Assembly (NCBI GenBank): GCA_023458415.1
Contig: JAEWZO010000008.1
Coordinates: 1-51,441 of the forward strand
Source: Bacteroidota bacterium
GTDB taxonomy: Bacteria > Bacteroidota > Bacteroidia > Flavobacteriales > Weeksellaceae
Length of the DNA stretch: 51,441 nucleotides
Direction: 5' to 3'
Shown here: positions 16,228 through 24,624 of the stretch, one piece after another
Layout of the letters: the number at the start of each line of letters is the position of its first letter
How positions within the stretch are numbered: the first letter of the stretch is position 1
Program-made: the position numbers and the translations under genes
Notes under the pieces: model-generated
Databases searched by the model: none
What the model saw: only the letters and a program-made list of their open reading frames with translations
Told to the model about the DNA's origin: nothing

Positions 16228-17391
16228 TTACAATCCTGACCAACCAGTTGCCCAAGATGGAGTAGAAGTACCGTTACCTGCACCGGAAGCATCAGCTTTG
16301 ATGGTATAAGTTCCAGGAAGAACATCTACTGAAGCACCTGCACTTGATTTTGCACTTGATTCTTTAGCAACGTTTTCAAATTTTACATTGGTAATTTTAC
16401 CTGCTCCGTTGAAGTAGCTAACTGTTGCATCATGTTCGAAGTTTAAACCTGTTGACCAGTTAGAAAGTACAACATTATCAATTGTTGCATAAGTTCCAAC
16501 TCTCAGTTTAATTCCGTCTGTTTCACCAGTTGTACCACCGATGAAAGTAGCGTTCTTAATGGTTGGGTTCGATCTTGGATCAGCGTCGTTATTGTTGGGG
16601 TTGTTATCCGCTTCAATACCTCTGTTTCCTACACCGTCTGCTCTTCTTTTAGTGAAAACACCGGTTGCAGTTCCGTTCCATCCTTCAGTCCAGTCGAAAG
16701 CATCATCTTCGTTGTTGGCAGAAACGATATTGGTAACGTTCACTGTTCCTCCGAAAAATTCAATACCGTCATCAGAACCGTTGATTACAGAAATATTTTC
16801 GATTTTAGTTCCGTGTCCAACCGCGAAAAGAGAAAGTCCGTTGAATTCTTTTTCACCTGTAAAAATCGCACCAGCATCTTCAATTCTTACGTATGTTAAT
16901 ATACCGCTGTTATCTGCAGGGTTATTTCCGCCGTACTGTGCGTTCCCAACTTCTGCAGTTGCAGTAACACCTTTGTTCATCGGTGCTCTACCACAAATTA
17001 CCAAACCACCCCAAGAACCCGGAGTTCCTGCCGAAGATTCGAAAATAATTGGACTTGTAGCAGTTCCGTTTGCGAAAATCTGTCCGCCCTGTTCAACTGT
17101 AATGTAGGAAGAAGTTCCTCCTGTAGCCTGGAATTTTGTTCCGGCAGGAATTACAAGTTTTCCACCTTCTTTTACTGCAACAGCACCTGTAATTTTGTAC
17201 ACTTTTGTCGCATCAAGCGTTACAGTTTCGCCCGCTTTAACCTCTCCTTTAAAATCATCCGGATTAGCGCCGATTCCTGTTGCCGGTGGGTTAGATGGGA
17301 TTGGATCGTCACCGTTGTCACATGAAGTTAGTGCAAATCCTGTCGACAGGAAAAGTGCTGCAGCCAAAACTTTAAATTGATTCTTTTTCAT
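16228..17391 (-). CDS. Surface lipoprotein with predicted parallel beta-helix
   Basis: A 387-aa lipoprotein: the signal sequence has its lipid cysteine at residue 24 (ALTSC) followed by DNGDD, an acidic stretch like the lipoprotein export signals that send Bacteroidetes lipoproteins to the surface. After a Pro-rich linker the body consists of short strands with regularly spaced Gly, Asn and Asp (VKEGGKLVIPAGTKFQA, ENISVINGSDDGIEFFGGTVNVTNIVSANNEDDAFDW, GIKLRVGTYATIDNVVLSN), as in right-handed beta-helix proteins. No catalytic residues were recognised. It lies 46 bases downstream of a large TonB-dependent receptor on the same strand, so the pair resembles a SusC/SusD-like transporter plus surface-binding lipoprotein. 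Ligand unknown. The terminator shared with barstar follows. Confidence 0.8.
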   Translation of the reverse strand: MKKNQFKVLAAALFLSTGFALTSCDNGDDPIPSNPPATGIGANPDDFKGEVKAGETVTLDATKVYKITGAVAVKEGGKLVIPAGTKFQATGGTSSYITVEQGGQIFANGTATSPIIFESSAGTPGSWGGLVICGRAPMNKGVTATAEVGNAQYGGNNPADNSGILTYVRIEDAGAIFTGEKEFNGLSLFAVGHGTKIENISVINGSDDGIEFFGGTVNVTNIVSANNEDDAFDWTEGWNGTATGVFTKRRADGVGNRGIEADNNPNNNDADPRSNPTIKNATFIGGTTGETDGIKLRVGTYATIDNVVLSNWSTGLNFEHDATVSYFNGAGKITNVKFENVAKESSAKSSAGASVDVLPGTYTIKADASGAGNGTSTPSWATGWSGL

Positions 17392-17437
17392 AACTTTTTA
17401 ATTAGATTTTGATTTGTTTCAGATTAATATTTGATTG

Positions 17438-19993
17438 TTAAAATTCATAGGAAACAGATGCTCCCAGATTAATTCCTTTCTTAAATTCTCTCACGGTAAA
17501 ATCCTGCAATTCATTTTCCTGAACCCGTTTGAATGTTGGATTGAGAAGATTTTTTCCGCTGAATGAAAAACCGATTCCGTTACTAAGTTTAAACCTCATC
17601 ACTGCATCTATTGTGTTGATGGCTTTATCCACTCTGTTTCCGATAGATTCGTAACCTAAAGAGTATACGGAATCAGAAATATGTGAGTAAGACACTACGA
17701 AATCCAAAGTATTTCCGCCCCATTTCTGTTCCCAACCAAGGTTCGCGTTGGCAAGGAAATCTGATGCGCCCGTCATTTTATCTTTGGTTTTGATAAAATT
17801 GGCAGAAACCGTGGTGTTTTCGTTTCTTATTTTCTCCGCATCAAGTTCCTGTGAAGTGTTCAGATAAGTGGCGTTCAAAAATGTATAGAATCTTGAATTT
17901 CCGTTGCTGTAAAGATCTTTTCTTACTTCACCCTCTACACCGAAAACAGTTCCGGTATCGCCCACGTTTGCAAAAGAAACAGTGTTTGCGGATGATGCAA
18001 CTGTAATTCTTGCAATCGGGTTCTGAATGTATTTTCCAAAGGCCGTTAAAGAGATCAGCTCGCCTCTTCCAGGGAACCATTCCCATTTCAGATCGGCATT
18101 GTAATTATCCGAAGGATAAATATCTCTGTTACCGTAGCTTAATTCATCGATATCTTCATATTCGTACGGTGCAATTTCCAGAAGAAGCGGCGTGGTGTAC
18201 GTTTTGGAAGCCGAGAATCTTATGTTATGACGGTCGTTCACAGAATATTTCATGTTCAGCGCCGGCAAAATTTTCGAGTAAGTTTTATCAACCTCGCCTC
18301 CGTTCGGGAAGATGGCGGAATTGTAAAGAATCTGCTGATCAAGATTATCGTATCTTACTCCAAGCTGTGCGGTAAATTTCTCACTGAATTTGTAATCAAT
18401 ATTGGCAAAACCTGCGTTGTTGAAGACTTCCGACTGATAATATTGTGGAATTAAAGCCTGCTCCGGAGAAGTTCTTACATCACCACGGAAGGTTACAATA
18501 TTGAAAAATGCTCCCGCCTGATAATATCCAAGATTGAAAAATGAATCGTGATTATTAGGATCAACATACTGAAATGAAGGATTTCCTAAAATTCTGAAGT
18601 TATACTGCGTTGCACGGAAATCACTGTTTTTGAAACGTCCGTTGTAACCAATACTCAGTTTTGCATCGTCGTTCAACTGATAATCCAGGGAAATATTTCC
18701 TACATAATCGTTTTCGAAAAGTCGGTCGAAATACCTGTGATTGGCTCCGGGATTACTGCTCGCAAAACTGTTAAGTCCGGTTGACCAATGATGAACAGTA
18801 ATGTTTTGCTGCCTGTCTGGTCTTTCGCTTTCCAGGCGATTGTAGCCAATATTCCAGTTCAGGGTTAGAGGTTCAGAAATTTTGTGTTCACCATGAAGCT
18901 GGTTGATGAAAAGATCGTTCACTTTATTGGTTCCGCGACGCATCATGGTGATTCCTTCGGATCTTTGCGGATCATCAAGGAAGTTTCTGTCGAAGCCGTT
19001 ATAATAACCCAGTTTCTGTTCTGTGGTGTGGATGTAATTCGTGGAAAAATTTACCGTGTTGTTGGAATTGATTCTGTAATTAAGATTCAACAAAGCCGTT
19101 GAATTGGTGTTAAATCTGTACTCTTCGGAATCGTCATACAGTTTCAAAGGAGAAATTCCACCGTCATACGATCCACCCAAAATTCCTTTTATATAATTGT
19201 GATCGTTCTCGTAAGCTGCATATCCGAAAACTGCAAGTCTGCCGCTTTTACCAATTTTGAAGTTTCTTCCGAAATCAATACCAAAGGAAGAATTTATCGG
19301 AGTGAAAATCTCTCTGTCTTTTGTAGAAGTTGTGAATGCGAAACCGTTCTGTACAATCGCGGCATTTTTCGGTTTGTTAAGTTGCTTAAATCCGAAGAAA
19401 TCCAGTCCCTGGTTCAGGAAAAAACTGTTTTTCTGAATTGCATTCAGATTCACAGAAGAACCAAGACTTACTTTAAAGTACGGTTTCCCGGTGTACACTT
19501 TCGATACAATATCAACATTGGCTCCCGACATATCGCCCCAAAGTTTTGGGTTGTATACTTTTTCCAAACCCACAAAATCAATCATATCAGTTTTAATGAT
19601 ACTCAGATCAATGTTTTTGTAAATCGGGTCGTTGGATGGTGTTGGAAGACCGTTCATTGTTGTAGAGTTGCTCCTGTCGCCCAATCCGCGTACGAAAACC
19701 TGTCCGCTTCCTTCCTGCTTCTGCGCTCCGGTTGCTTTAGTTACCGCCACAGAAGCGTCACCAACTCCCTGTTTTTCCAGCTGCACGGAGCCGACTCTTT
19801 CAATAACTTCTACAGATTTTTTCTGCAGACTGATGATGTTGCTTTCTGCACCTTTTTTAGTGGTTCCCTGAATGGTTACCCCTTCAATTCTCTTTTCGTT
19901 TTTTACAGTATCTCTTTCGGCGCGCTGTGCATGTACGGTACGGAATGAACCTGCTAAAAACAAAACTGCAATACTAAGTTTGCTGACTTTCAT
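17438..19993 (-). CDS. Large TonB-dependent outer-membrane receptor
   Basis: An 851-aa outer-membrane receptor. A signal peptide ends near RTVHAQ (~23), followed by KRIEGVTIQG, a TonB-box-like segment. The plug domain (~45-170) includes VEVIERVGSVQLEKQGVGDASVAV, GQVFVRGLGDRSNSTTMNGLP and FVGLEKVYNPKLWGDMSGANVDI. A long beta-barrel follows and ends in an aromatic residue (LGASVSYEF). It has no N-terminal carboxypeptidase-like domain, unlike classical SusC. The following gene on the same strand is a beta-helix lipoprotein, and the divergent neighbours are a PhoB/PhoR-like pair. That layout suggests, but does not prove, regulation by that pair and uptake of a phosphorus-containing or other limiting nutrient. 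Confidence 0.88.
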   Translation of the reverse strand: MKVSKLSIAVLFLAGSFRTVHAQRAERDTVKNEKRIEGVTIQGTTKKGAESNIISLQKKSVEVIERVGSVQLEKQGVGDASVAVTKATGAQKQEGSGQVFVRGLGDRSNSTTMNGLPTPSNDPIYKNIDLSIIKTDMIDFVGLEKVYNPKLWGDMSGANVDIVSKVYTGKPYFKVSLGSSVNLNAIQKNSFFLNQGLDFFGFKQLNKPKNAAIVQNGFAFTTSTKDREIFTPINSSFGIDFGRNFKIGKSGRLAVFGYAAYENDHNYIKGILGGSYDGGISPLKLYDDSEEYRFNTNSTALLNLNYRINSNNTVNFSTNYIHTTEQKLGYYNGFDRNFLDDPQRSEGITMMRRGTNKVNDLFINQLHGEHKISEPLTLNWNIGYNRLESERPDRQQNITVHHWSTGLNSFASSNPGANHRYFDRLFENDYVGNISLDYQLNDDAKLSIGYNGRFKNSDFRATQYNFRILGNPSFQYVDPNNHDSFFNLGYYQAGAFFNIVTFRGDVRTSPEQALIPQYYQSEVFNNAGFANIDYKFSEKFTAQLGVRYDNLDQQILYNSAIFPNGGEVDKTYSKILPALNMKYSVNDRHNIRFSASKTYTTPLLLEIAPYEYEDIDELSYGNRDIYPSDNYNADLKWEWFPGRGELISLTAFGKYIQNPIARITVASSANTVSFANVGDTGTVFGVEGEVRKDLYSNGNSRFYTFLNATYLNTSQELDAEKIRNENTTVSANFIKTKDKMTGASDFLANANLGWEQKWGGNTLDFVVSYSHISDSVYSLGYESIGNRVDKAINTIDAVMRFKLSNGIGFSFSGKNLLNPTFKRVQENELQDFTVREFKKGINLGASVSYEF

Positions 19994-20159
19994 ACTTTAC
20001 TTTTATTACCTTTTATCGTTGCGCAAAGTTCTGCATAAGGCAAGATTAGTATGGTTTAGCCATTTTTAAATTTGTTTTAATAAATCTTTACGTGGCGCAT
20101 CTCAATATTAAATTATTGTAAATTCAGCTCCCTTAAGATGGGCGCGTTCTTTTTTTTGA

Positions 20160-20167
20160 TAATTTTG
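20160..20167 (+). promoter_or_regulatory. -7 promoter element of the two-component pair
   Basis: TAATTTTG matches TAnnTTTG, 16 bases before the response-regulator ATG. It lies in the 190-base divergent region shared with the TonB receptor gene. Confidence 0.45.
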
Positions 20168-20183
20168 AAAGGATAATAAAGTA

Positions 20184-20864
20184 ATGATGAATAACAAGAA
20201 GATTCTCCTAATTGATGACGAGCAGGATATTCTCGAGCTGCTTTCTTATAACCTGGAGAAAGAAGGATATATGGTGTACACCGCATCAAACGGAAACGAA
20301 GGTATTGCAAAAGCGAAAGACATTCTGCCGGATCTTATTCTTCTGGATGTGATGATGCCCGAGAAAGACGGTATTGAAACCTGTCAGGAACTCCGTCGCA
20401 TCAAAGAACTGCAGAAAACGCTTATCGTTTTTCTTTCTGCACGCAGTGAAGAATTTTCTCAGTTGGCCGGTTATCAGGCTGGAGCCAACGATTATATTGT
20501 AAAAATCATCAAGCCAAAAGTTCTCATTTCCAAAGTAAATGCGCTGCTTCAGTTAACTTCACAGGTTTCCGATTCGGCAAAGAATATAGAAATTGGCGAT
20601 CTGCTGATTGATAAAGATAACTTCCGCGTCACCAAAGCCGGACAGCAGTTTCTGCTTCCAAAAAAAGAGTTCGATTTACTTTATTTGCTCGCGTCCAACA
20701 CCGATAAAGTTTTCAAAAGAGAAGAAATTCTGGAAAAAGTTTGGGGAAACGACGTTATTGTAGGGGAAAGAACCATTGATGTACACATTCGCCGCCTGCG
20801 CGAAAAACTGGGCATTCACACCATTCAAACATTAAAAGGTATTGGATATAAATTAGTTGTGTAA
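20184..20864 (+). CDS. OmpR/PhoB-family response regulator
   Basis: A 226-aa DNA-binding regulator. The receiver domain (~4-120) has the acidic pocket D11/D12, the phospho-acceptor D55 in LLDVMMP, and S85 at the switch position. The switch lysine K107 is followed by Ile (DYIVKIIKPKVL) instead of the proline that nearly always follows it in this family; a KP pair occurs three residues later. The C-terminal winged helix (~135-226) has FDLLYLLASNTDKVFKREEILEKVWG and VDVHIRRLREKLG-like residues ending GIGYKLVV, typical of PhoB. The histidine kinase gene starts 9 bases downstream. PhoB identity is an inference from domain type and from Bacteroidetes PhoR-like kinases. Confidence 0.88.
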   Translation: MMNNKKILLIDDEQDILELLSYNLEKEGYMVYTASNGNEGIAKAKDILPDLILLDVMMPEKDGIETCQELRRIKELQKTLIVFLSARSEEFSQLAGYQAGANDYIVKIIKPKVLISKVNALLQLTSQVSDSAKNIEIGDLLIDKDNFRVTKAGQQFLLPKKEFDLLYLLASNTDKVFKREEILEKVWGNDVIVGERTIDVHIRRLREKLGIHTIQTLKGIGYKLVV

Positions 20865-20873
20865 CTTTACTTC

Positions 20874-21908
20874 ATGAAGTTTTACCGGCTTACTTTTTTT
20901 GCGTCACTGCTTTTAACGGCGGTAACTATCGCTGTTGTTTATCTGTTCGACGAAATGAAGTCTGATTTCGAACGCACTTCTTCCAGTTTCATTTGGGGAA
21001 TGGCGCTAAGTAGTGTGGCCGTTATTATGATCAATTATTTTGTGCTCGAGTTTCTATTTAACTATTACGGTAAAAAGCAGATAAAGAAAATTTCTAACGT
21101 TCTTCCGCGGGATTTTATTCACGAAGAAGACAAACTCAATTTCCAGAATTTGGGTGAACGCATGTCCGAATTCAACATAAAAAAAAGTACGGAACTCGAT
21201 ACGATGAAGGAAATGGAAAGCTACCGGAAAGAGTACATCGGAAATGTTTCGCACGAGCTGAAAACACCTCTTTTTTCTATTCAGGGTTATGTTTCCACTT
21301 TAATTGATGGCGGTGTGGAAAATCCGGCAATCCGCGATAAATATCTCGACCGTATTGATAAATCAGTGGAACGGATTTTAAGTATTGTTAAAGATTTGGA
21401 TGCGATCAATCAGTACGAAAGCGGTGAAATTACGCTCCACGTTACCCGTTTCGATATTAATGCAGTCATCAAGGAAATTTTTGATTTATTGGAAATGAAG
21501 GCACAGAAAAAAAACACCATCCTGAAACTCAATACTTCCTCCAACCAGATTTTTGTAAACGCGGATAAAAATAAAATTTCGCAAGTTTTAATTAACCTTA
21601 TTTCAAACGCTATTCATTACGCCAACCGCGAGAAAGCGCTCGTAAATATTCATACCAATGTTTTACGTAACAAGGTTTTGATAGAAGTTGCCGATAACGG
21701 AATGGGTATAAAACCGGAAGTGTTGCCAAGAATTTTCGAACGTTTCTACCGCGTGGAAACCAGCAGAAGCCGAAACGAAGGCGGCAGCGGATTAGGACTG
21801 GCTATTGTGAAGCATATTTTGGAGGCGCATCAAACCAATATTAACGTAGAAAGCGTGTATCTGGAAGGTACGAAATTCAGTTTTATGCTGGATAAAAGAG
21901 TAAACTGA
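20874..21908 (+). CDS. Membrane sensor histidine kinase (PhoR-like)
   Basis: A 344-aa inner-membrane kinase partnering the response regulator just upstream. Two membrane segments lie near residues 5-25 and 40-65, with only about 15 residues outside, so it has almost no periplasmic sensor domain. The dimerisation box YIGNVSHELKTPL carries phospho-acceptor H127. The ATPase domain shows the N box LINLISNAIHYANRE, the G1 box ADNGMGI, the F box RIFERFYRVE and the G2 box GGSGLGLAIVKHI. The short periplasmic loop resembles PhoR-type kinases that sense through a partner complex instead of directly. No terminator was seen after it. Confidence 0.9.
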   Translation: MKFYRLTFFASLLLTAVTIAVVYLFDEMKSDFERTSSSFIWGMALSSVAVIMINYFVLEFLFNYYGKKQIKKISNVLPRDFIHEEDKLNFQNLGERMSEFNIKKSTELDTMKEMESYRKEYIGNVSHELKTPLFSIQGYVSTLIDGGVENPAIRDKYLDRIDKSVERILSIVKDLDAINQYESGEITLHVTRFDINAVIKEIFDLLEMKAQKKNTILKLNTSSNQIFVNADKNKISQVLINLISNAIHYANREKALVNIHTNVLRNKVLIEVADNGMGIKPEVLPRIFERFYRVETSRSRNEGGSGLGLAIVKHILEAHQTNINVESVYLEGTKFSFMLDKRVN

Positions 21909-21959
21909 CGCCGAGAATTTAATAAAAAACTTTAGAAAAAAAAGTCCGGAATATTTTTT

Positions 21960-21987
21960 TTGAAGGATGGCAATTCTTTTATATTTG
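21960..21987 (+). promoter_or_regulatory. Promoter of the pRiA4b ORF-3-like gene
   Basis: TTG at 21960-21962, a 17-base spacer and TATATTTG at 21980-21987 give a full -33/-7 Bacteroidetes promoter, 52 bases before the ATG. Confidence 0.6.
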
Positions 21988-22039
21988 TACCGGAAAATTA
22001 AAAGGGAATAACCACAGAATATTCATTTAAAATTTAGAA

Positions 22040-22627
22040 ATGGTTTATAAAATCAGGATCATTTTAGATACCAAAGACGATATTTTTCGTGACGTTGAGA
22101 TCAAAGGAACTCAAACACTTTGGAATCTGCATCTGGGTATTAAAAGTGCGTTCAGTTTGATGGGCGAAGATTTGTCGCTGTTCAATATTCTGGATGAAGA
22201 GGGAGTAATCATCAAATCCGTTCCGCAGGAAGATATGAGTGATGACGGCGACGGAGAGATTATGAGCGATGTTTACATCAATGAAGCTCTGGAAGAAGTA
22301 GGCGATAAAATCCATTTTCAGTATGGCTTCATGGATCTTTGGGAATTTTTCTGCGAACTGGTAGAGATTTCCGAAGAAAAACCAGCCGTAAATTATCCAA
22401 TCACGGTTTTCCGTTTCGGCAATGTTCCTTTAAAAGCACCAGGAAAAAGCAGCAGCGGAAAATCCAAGAATGGTATGATGCCTTTTATGGATGATGATTT
22501 TGCTGATTTTGGCGACGATTTCGAAACCGGAGATTTTTCTGACGAAGACGATGAAAATTTCGGAGATGATGAAGAAAGCAACTACAATGACGACTTCTTC
22601 GAAGAAGACAGCTCCGATGATGTATAA
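22040..22627 (+). CDS. pRiA4b ORF-3-like protein with acidic tail
   Basis: 195 residues. Positions 1-130 match the pRiA4b ORF-3 / IS1096 passenger fold: WNLHLGIKSAFSL (~28-40), IHFQYGFMDLWEFFCELVEI (~91-110) and VNYPITVFRFGNVPLKAPG. The last ~55 residues are a low-complexity Asp/Glu/Phe-rich tail (DDDFADFGDDFE and similar). The function of this family is unknown. Despite its name and history with plasmids and IS1096, no transposase, inverted repeat or other mobile-element sign lies nearby, and the gene has its own promoter and terminator. The acidic tail could bind basic partners such as DNA-binding proteins, but that is speculation. Confidence 0.75.
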   Translation: MVYKIRIILDTKDDIFRDVEIKGTQTLWNLHLGIKSAFSLMGEDLSLFNILDEEGVIIKSVPQEDMSDDGDGEIMSDVYINEALEEVGDKIHFQYGFMDLWEFFCELVEISEEKPAVNYPITVFRFGNVPLKAPGKSSSGKSKNGMMPFMDDDFADFGDDFETGDFSDEDDENFGDDEESNYNDDFFEEDSSDDV

Positions 22628-22633
22628 AATTCC

Positions 22634-22656
22634 ACCCGGTTTTACCGGGTTTTTTT
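22634..22656 (+). terminator. Terminator after the pRiA4b ORF-3-like gene
   Basis: A 7-bp stem ACCCGGT/ACCGGGT (22634-22640 with 22644-22650, loop TTT) is followed by six further T. Confidence 0.88.
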
Positions 22657-22701
22657 ATATTTTTTAAGTAACTTGCATAGCTCAAACAAGAGCAGAGCAA
22701 T

Positions 22702-24054
22702 ATGAAAAAATTAATTCTTTTATCCGCAATAGCGTTCGGAATTATTTCCTGTACGACACAAAAAAACACACAGTCCATGCAGTTACCAAGCGAGTGGAAA
22801 CACACCACCAATATTTACGAAGTTAACGTAAGACAATACACTCAGGAAGGCACGTTCCGTGCATTCGAGAAAGAACTTCCGCGCCTAAAAGCAATGGGTG
22901 TGGAAACTTTATGGTTTATGCCGATAACGCCAATCGCACAGAAAAACAAGAAGGGAACTTTAGGTAGCCAATATGCAGCCGGAGACTACACCGCCATCAA
23001 TCCGGAATTCGGTACGATGGAAGATTTTAAACATCTTGTAGACGAGGCGCATAAAATGGGCTTCAAGGTGATTATGGACTGGGTGGCAAACCACACAGGT
23101 TGGGATCATGTCTGGACAAAAACAAATCCGGATTTCTATCTGAAAGATCCAAAAACAGGTGATTTCCAGATTGCATCCGGAATGGAAGATATAATTGAGT
23201 TGGATTATTCGAACCCGAAAATGCGCGAAGCCATGATTGAAGCTATGAAATTCTGGGTTCGTGAAGCCAATATTGATGGTTTCCGTTGCGACCTTGCCGC
23301 ATGGGTTGAAGTAGATTTCTGGCAACAGGCACGTCCTGAAGTTGAAAAAGTGAAACCTCTTTTCTGGCTCGGCGAATTTGATGAACTTGAAAATCCGGAT
23401 TACGGAAAAGTTTTCGATGCGAGTTACATCTGGACCTGGATGCACAAAACTAAAGAATACTACGAAAAAGATCTTCCGCTTTCTGAGTTGAGAGATTTGC
23501 TTTCCCGCTATTCACAAATTGGTGACGGTTCCATGAGAGCCTGGTTCACATCCAACCACGACGAAAATACCTGGAACGGAACAGAATATGAAAAATACGG
23601 CGAGATTGCAAAACCTCTTGCAGTGTTTTCGGTAACCTGGAACGGAGTTCCGTTGCTTTATAACGGTCAGGAACTTCCTTTGAGAACGAAAAGACTGGAG
23701 TTTTTCGAGAAAGATCCGATTCCTTGGACAGGCAACAACGAATTAGCAGATTTCTATAAAACTTTACTGAATCTGAAATCAAATAATCCTGCTCTTCGTG
23801 GTGGCGATTCTTCCGTAACCACTTATATGCTGCAGACAACTGCGGATGATAAAGTTTTCGCTTATCTGAGAAAAAATGGGAATGATGAGGTTCTGACTGT
23901 TTTAAATATGTCCAAATCGCCGGTGAATTTTACTGTGAATGATCAAAATCTACGTGGGAGTTTCACCGAAATATTTACCAAGCAACAGCGTACTTTCTCC
24001 GGAAACGATTCTTTCGAATTGCCGGTTGGTGGTTATGCAGTTTTCGAGAAATAG
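22702..24054 (+). CDS. GH13 alpha-amylase-family lipoprotein
   Basis: A 450-aa glycoside hydrolase acting on alpha-glucans, anchored by lipid: the signal sequence has cysteine 17 in GIISC. The GH13 barrel has all four conserved regions: region I DWVANHTG (~126-133), region II DGFRCDLA with nucleophile D197, region III WLGEFDE with acid/base E225, and region IV FTSNHDE with H286 and D287. A small C-terminal beta domain follows (VLTVLNMSKSPVNF ... LPVGGYAVFEK). The exact substrate (starch, maltodextrin or another alpha-glucan) cannot be told. It is a single gene between two terminators, not part of a polysaccharide utilisation locus visible here. Confidence 0.92.
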   Translation: MKKLILLSAIAFGIISCTTQKNTQSMQLPSEWKHTTNIYEVNVRQYTQEGTFRAFEKELPRLKAMGVETLWFMPITPIAQKNKKGTLGSQYAAGDYTAINPEFGTMEDFKHLVDEAHKMGFKVIMDWVANHTGWDHVWTKTNPDFYLKDPKTGDFQIASGMEDIIELDYSNPKMREAMIEAMKFWVREANIDGFRCDLAAWVEVDFWQQARPEVEKVKPLFWLGEFDELENPDYGKVFDASYIWTWMHKTKEYYEKDLPLSELRDLLSRYSQIGDGSMRAWFTSNHDENTWNGTEYEKYGEIAKPLAVFSVTWNGVPLLYNGQELPLRTKRLEFFEKDPIPWTGNNELADFYKTLLNLKSNNPALRGGDSSVTTYMLQTTADDKVFAYLRKNGNDEVLTVLNMSKSPVNFTVNDQNLRGSFTEIFTKQQRTFSGNDSFELPVGGYAVFEK

Positions 24055-24075
24055 AAATTTAAAACCCAATACAGA

Positions 24076-24099
24076 AAACGGGCTTCGGTCCGTTTTTTT
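24076..24099 (+). terminator. Terminator after the GH13 gene (UUCG tetraloop)
   Basis: An 8-bp stem with one G-U pair (24076-24083 with 24088-24095) closes a UUCG loop and is followed by a T-run to 24099. Confidence 0.85.
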
Positions 24100-24110
24100 G
24101 TTTTATTTCA

Positions 24111-24551
24111 ATGGAAAAAACAAAACTTTTAAGCACCGTTGCCGAAATCTTGTCCGGAAAAATCGCCAATCTAAAAAACCTGATTGATGAAACACGTTCT
24201 TCCAACAACGACACGAAAAGTTCGATGGGCGATAAATATGAAACCGGCCGCGAAATGCTGCAGCAGGAAATCAACAATCTCCAATTGCAGTTGAATGGGT
24301 TTTTGAAGCAAGAAACCTCGCTCAAAAATATCAAAACTGAATTTTCCGAAAAAATAGAAAAGGGTTCTCTTGTTGAAACTGAAAAAGGTAAGTTTTTCAT
24401 TGCCATTTCGTTAGGTGAAATTAATTTCGAAACTCAAAAAATATTCGTCATTTCGCCGGAATCGCCACTGGCAAAAGCAATGTGGGGAAAAGCTGAAAAT
24501 GATACTTTTTTACTGAACAGTTCTTCCCAAAAGATTGAAAAAATTTGGTAA
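24111..24551 (+). CDS. GreA/GreB C-terminal-domain-like protein
   Basis: 146 residues. The N-terminal ~75 residues are predicted helical and coiled-coil-like (LSTVAEILSGKIANLKNLIDE, REMLQQEINNLQLQLNGFLKQE). The C-terminal half resembles the FKBP-like domain of Gre factors and Rnk: GSLVETEKGKFFIAISLGEI and VISPESPLAKAMWGKAENDTFLLN, where SPLAKA-x-x-GK-x-x-GD is the Gre signature. Canonical GreA has acidic residues at the coiled-coil tip (DxxE) that rescue RNA polymerase; I cannot assign these here, so transcript-cleavage activity is uncertain. Relatives may carry misleading names such as 3-oxoacyl-ACP synthase; no such domain is visible. The stop codon overlaps a promoter element for thyA. Confidence 0.65.
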   Translation: MEKTKLLSTVAEILSGKIANLKNLIDETRSSNNDTKSSMGDKYETGREMLQQEINNLQLQLNGFLKQETSLKNIKTEFSEKIEKGSLVETEKGKFFIAISLGEINFETQKIFVISPESPLAKAMWGKAENDTFLLNSSSQKIEKIW

Positions 24552-24556
24552 TTTTG
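24549..24556 (+). promoter_or_regulatory. -7 promoter element upstream of thyA
   Basis: TAATTTTG, a TAnnTTTG match overlapping the stop codon of the preceding gene, 68 bases before the thyA ATG. No well-spaced -33 TTG (nearest spacer is 11 bases). Confidence 0.35.
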
Positions 24557-24570
24557 GACCTCGGGCAAAA

Positions 24571-24602
24571 GTTATTTGACAATTTCTACAATGCCAAATA
24601 AC
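24571..24602 (+). promoter_or_regulatory. Inverted repeat in the thyA leader
   Basis: GTTATTTG at 24571-24578 is the exact reverse complement of CAAATAAC at 24595-24602, with a 16-base loop, 22 bases before the thyA ATG. It could be an RNA hairpin or a protein-binding site. Confidence 0.35.
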
Positions 24603-24624
24603 TCCATAAAATATTTAGAAAAAC

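Noticed and set aside
16541..17107. 188-codon plus-strand open frame opposite the beta-helix lipoprotein
   Set aside because: Antisense to a gene with a clear lipoprotein signal; Ser/Pro-rich translation is typical of the reverse frame of a Gly/Asn-rich repeat protein.
19199..19948. 249-codon plus-strand open frame opposite the TonB receptor
   Set aside because: No start context, no domain, and it is antisense to the conserved plug region.
22040..22627. Possible mobile element, because pRiA4b ORF-3-like proteins are linked with plasmids and IS1096
   Set aside because: No transposase, inverted repeats or target duplications were seen within several kb.
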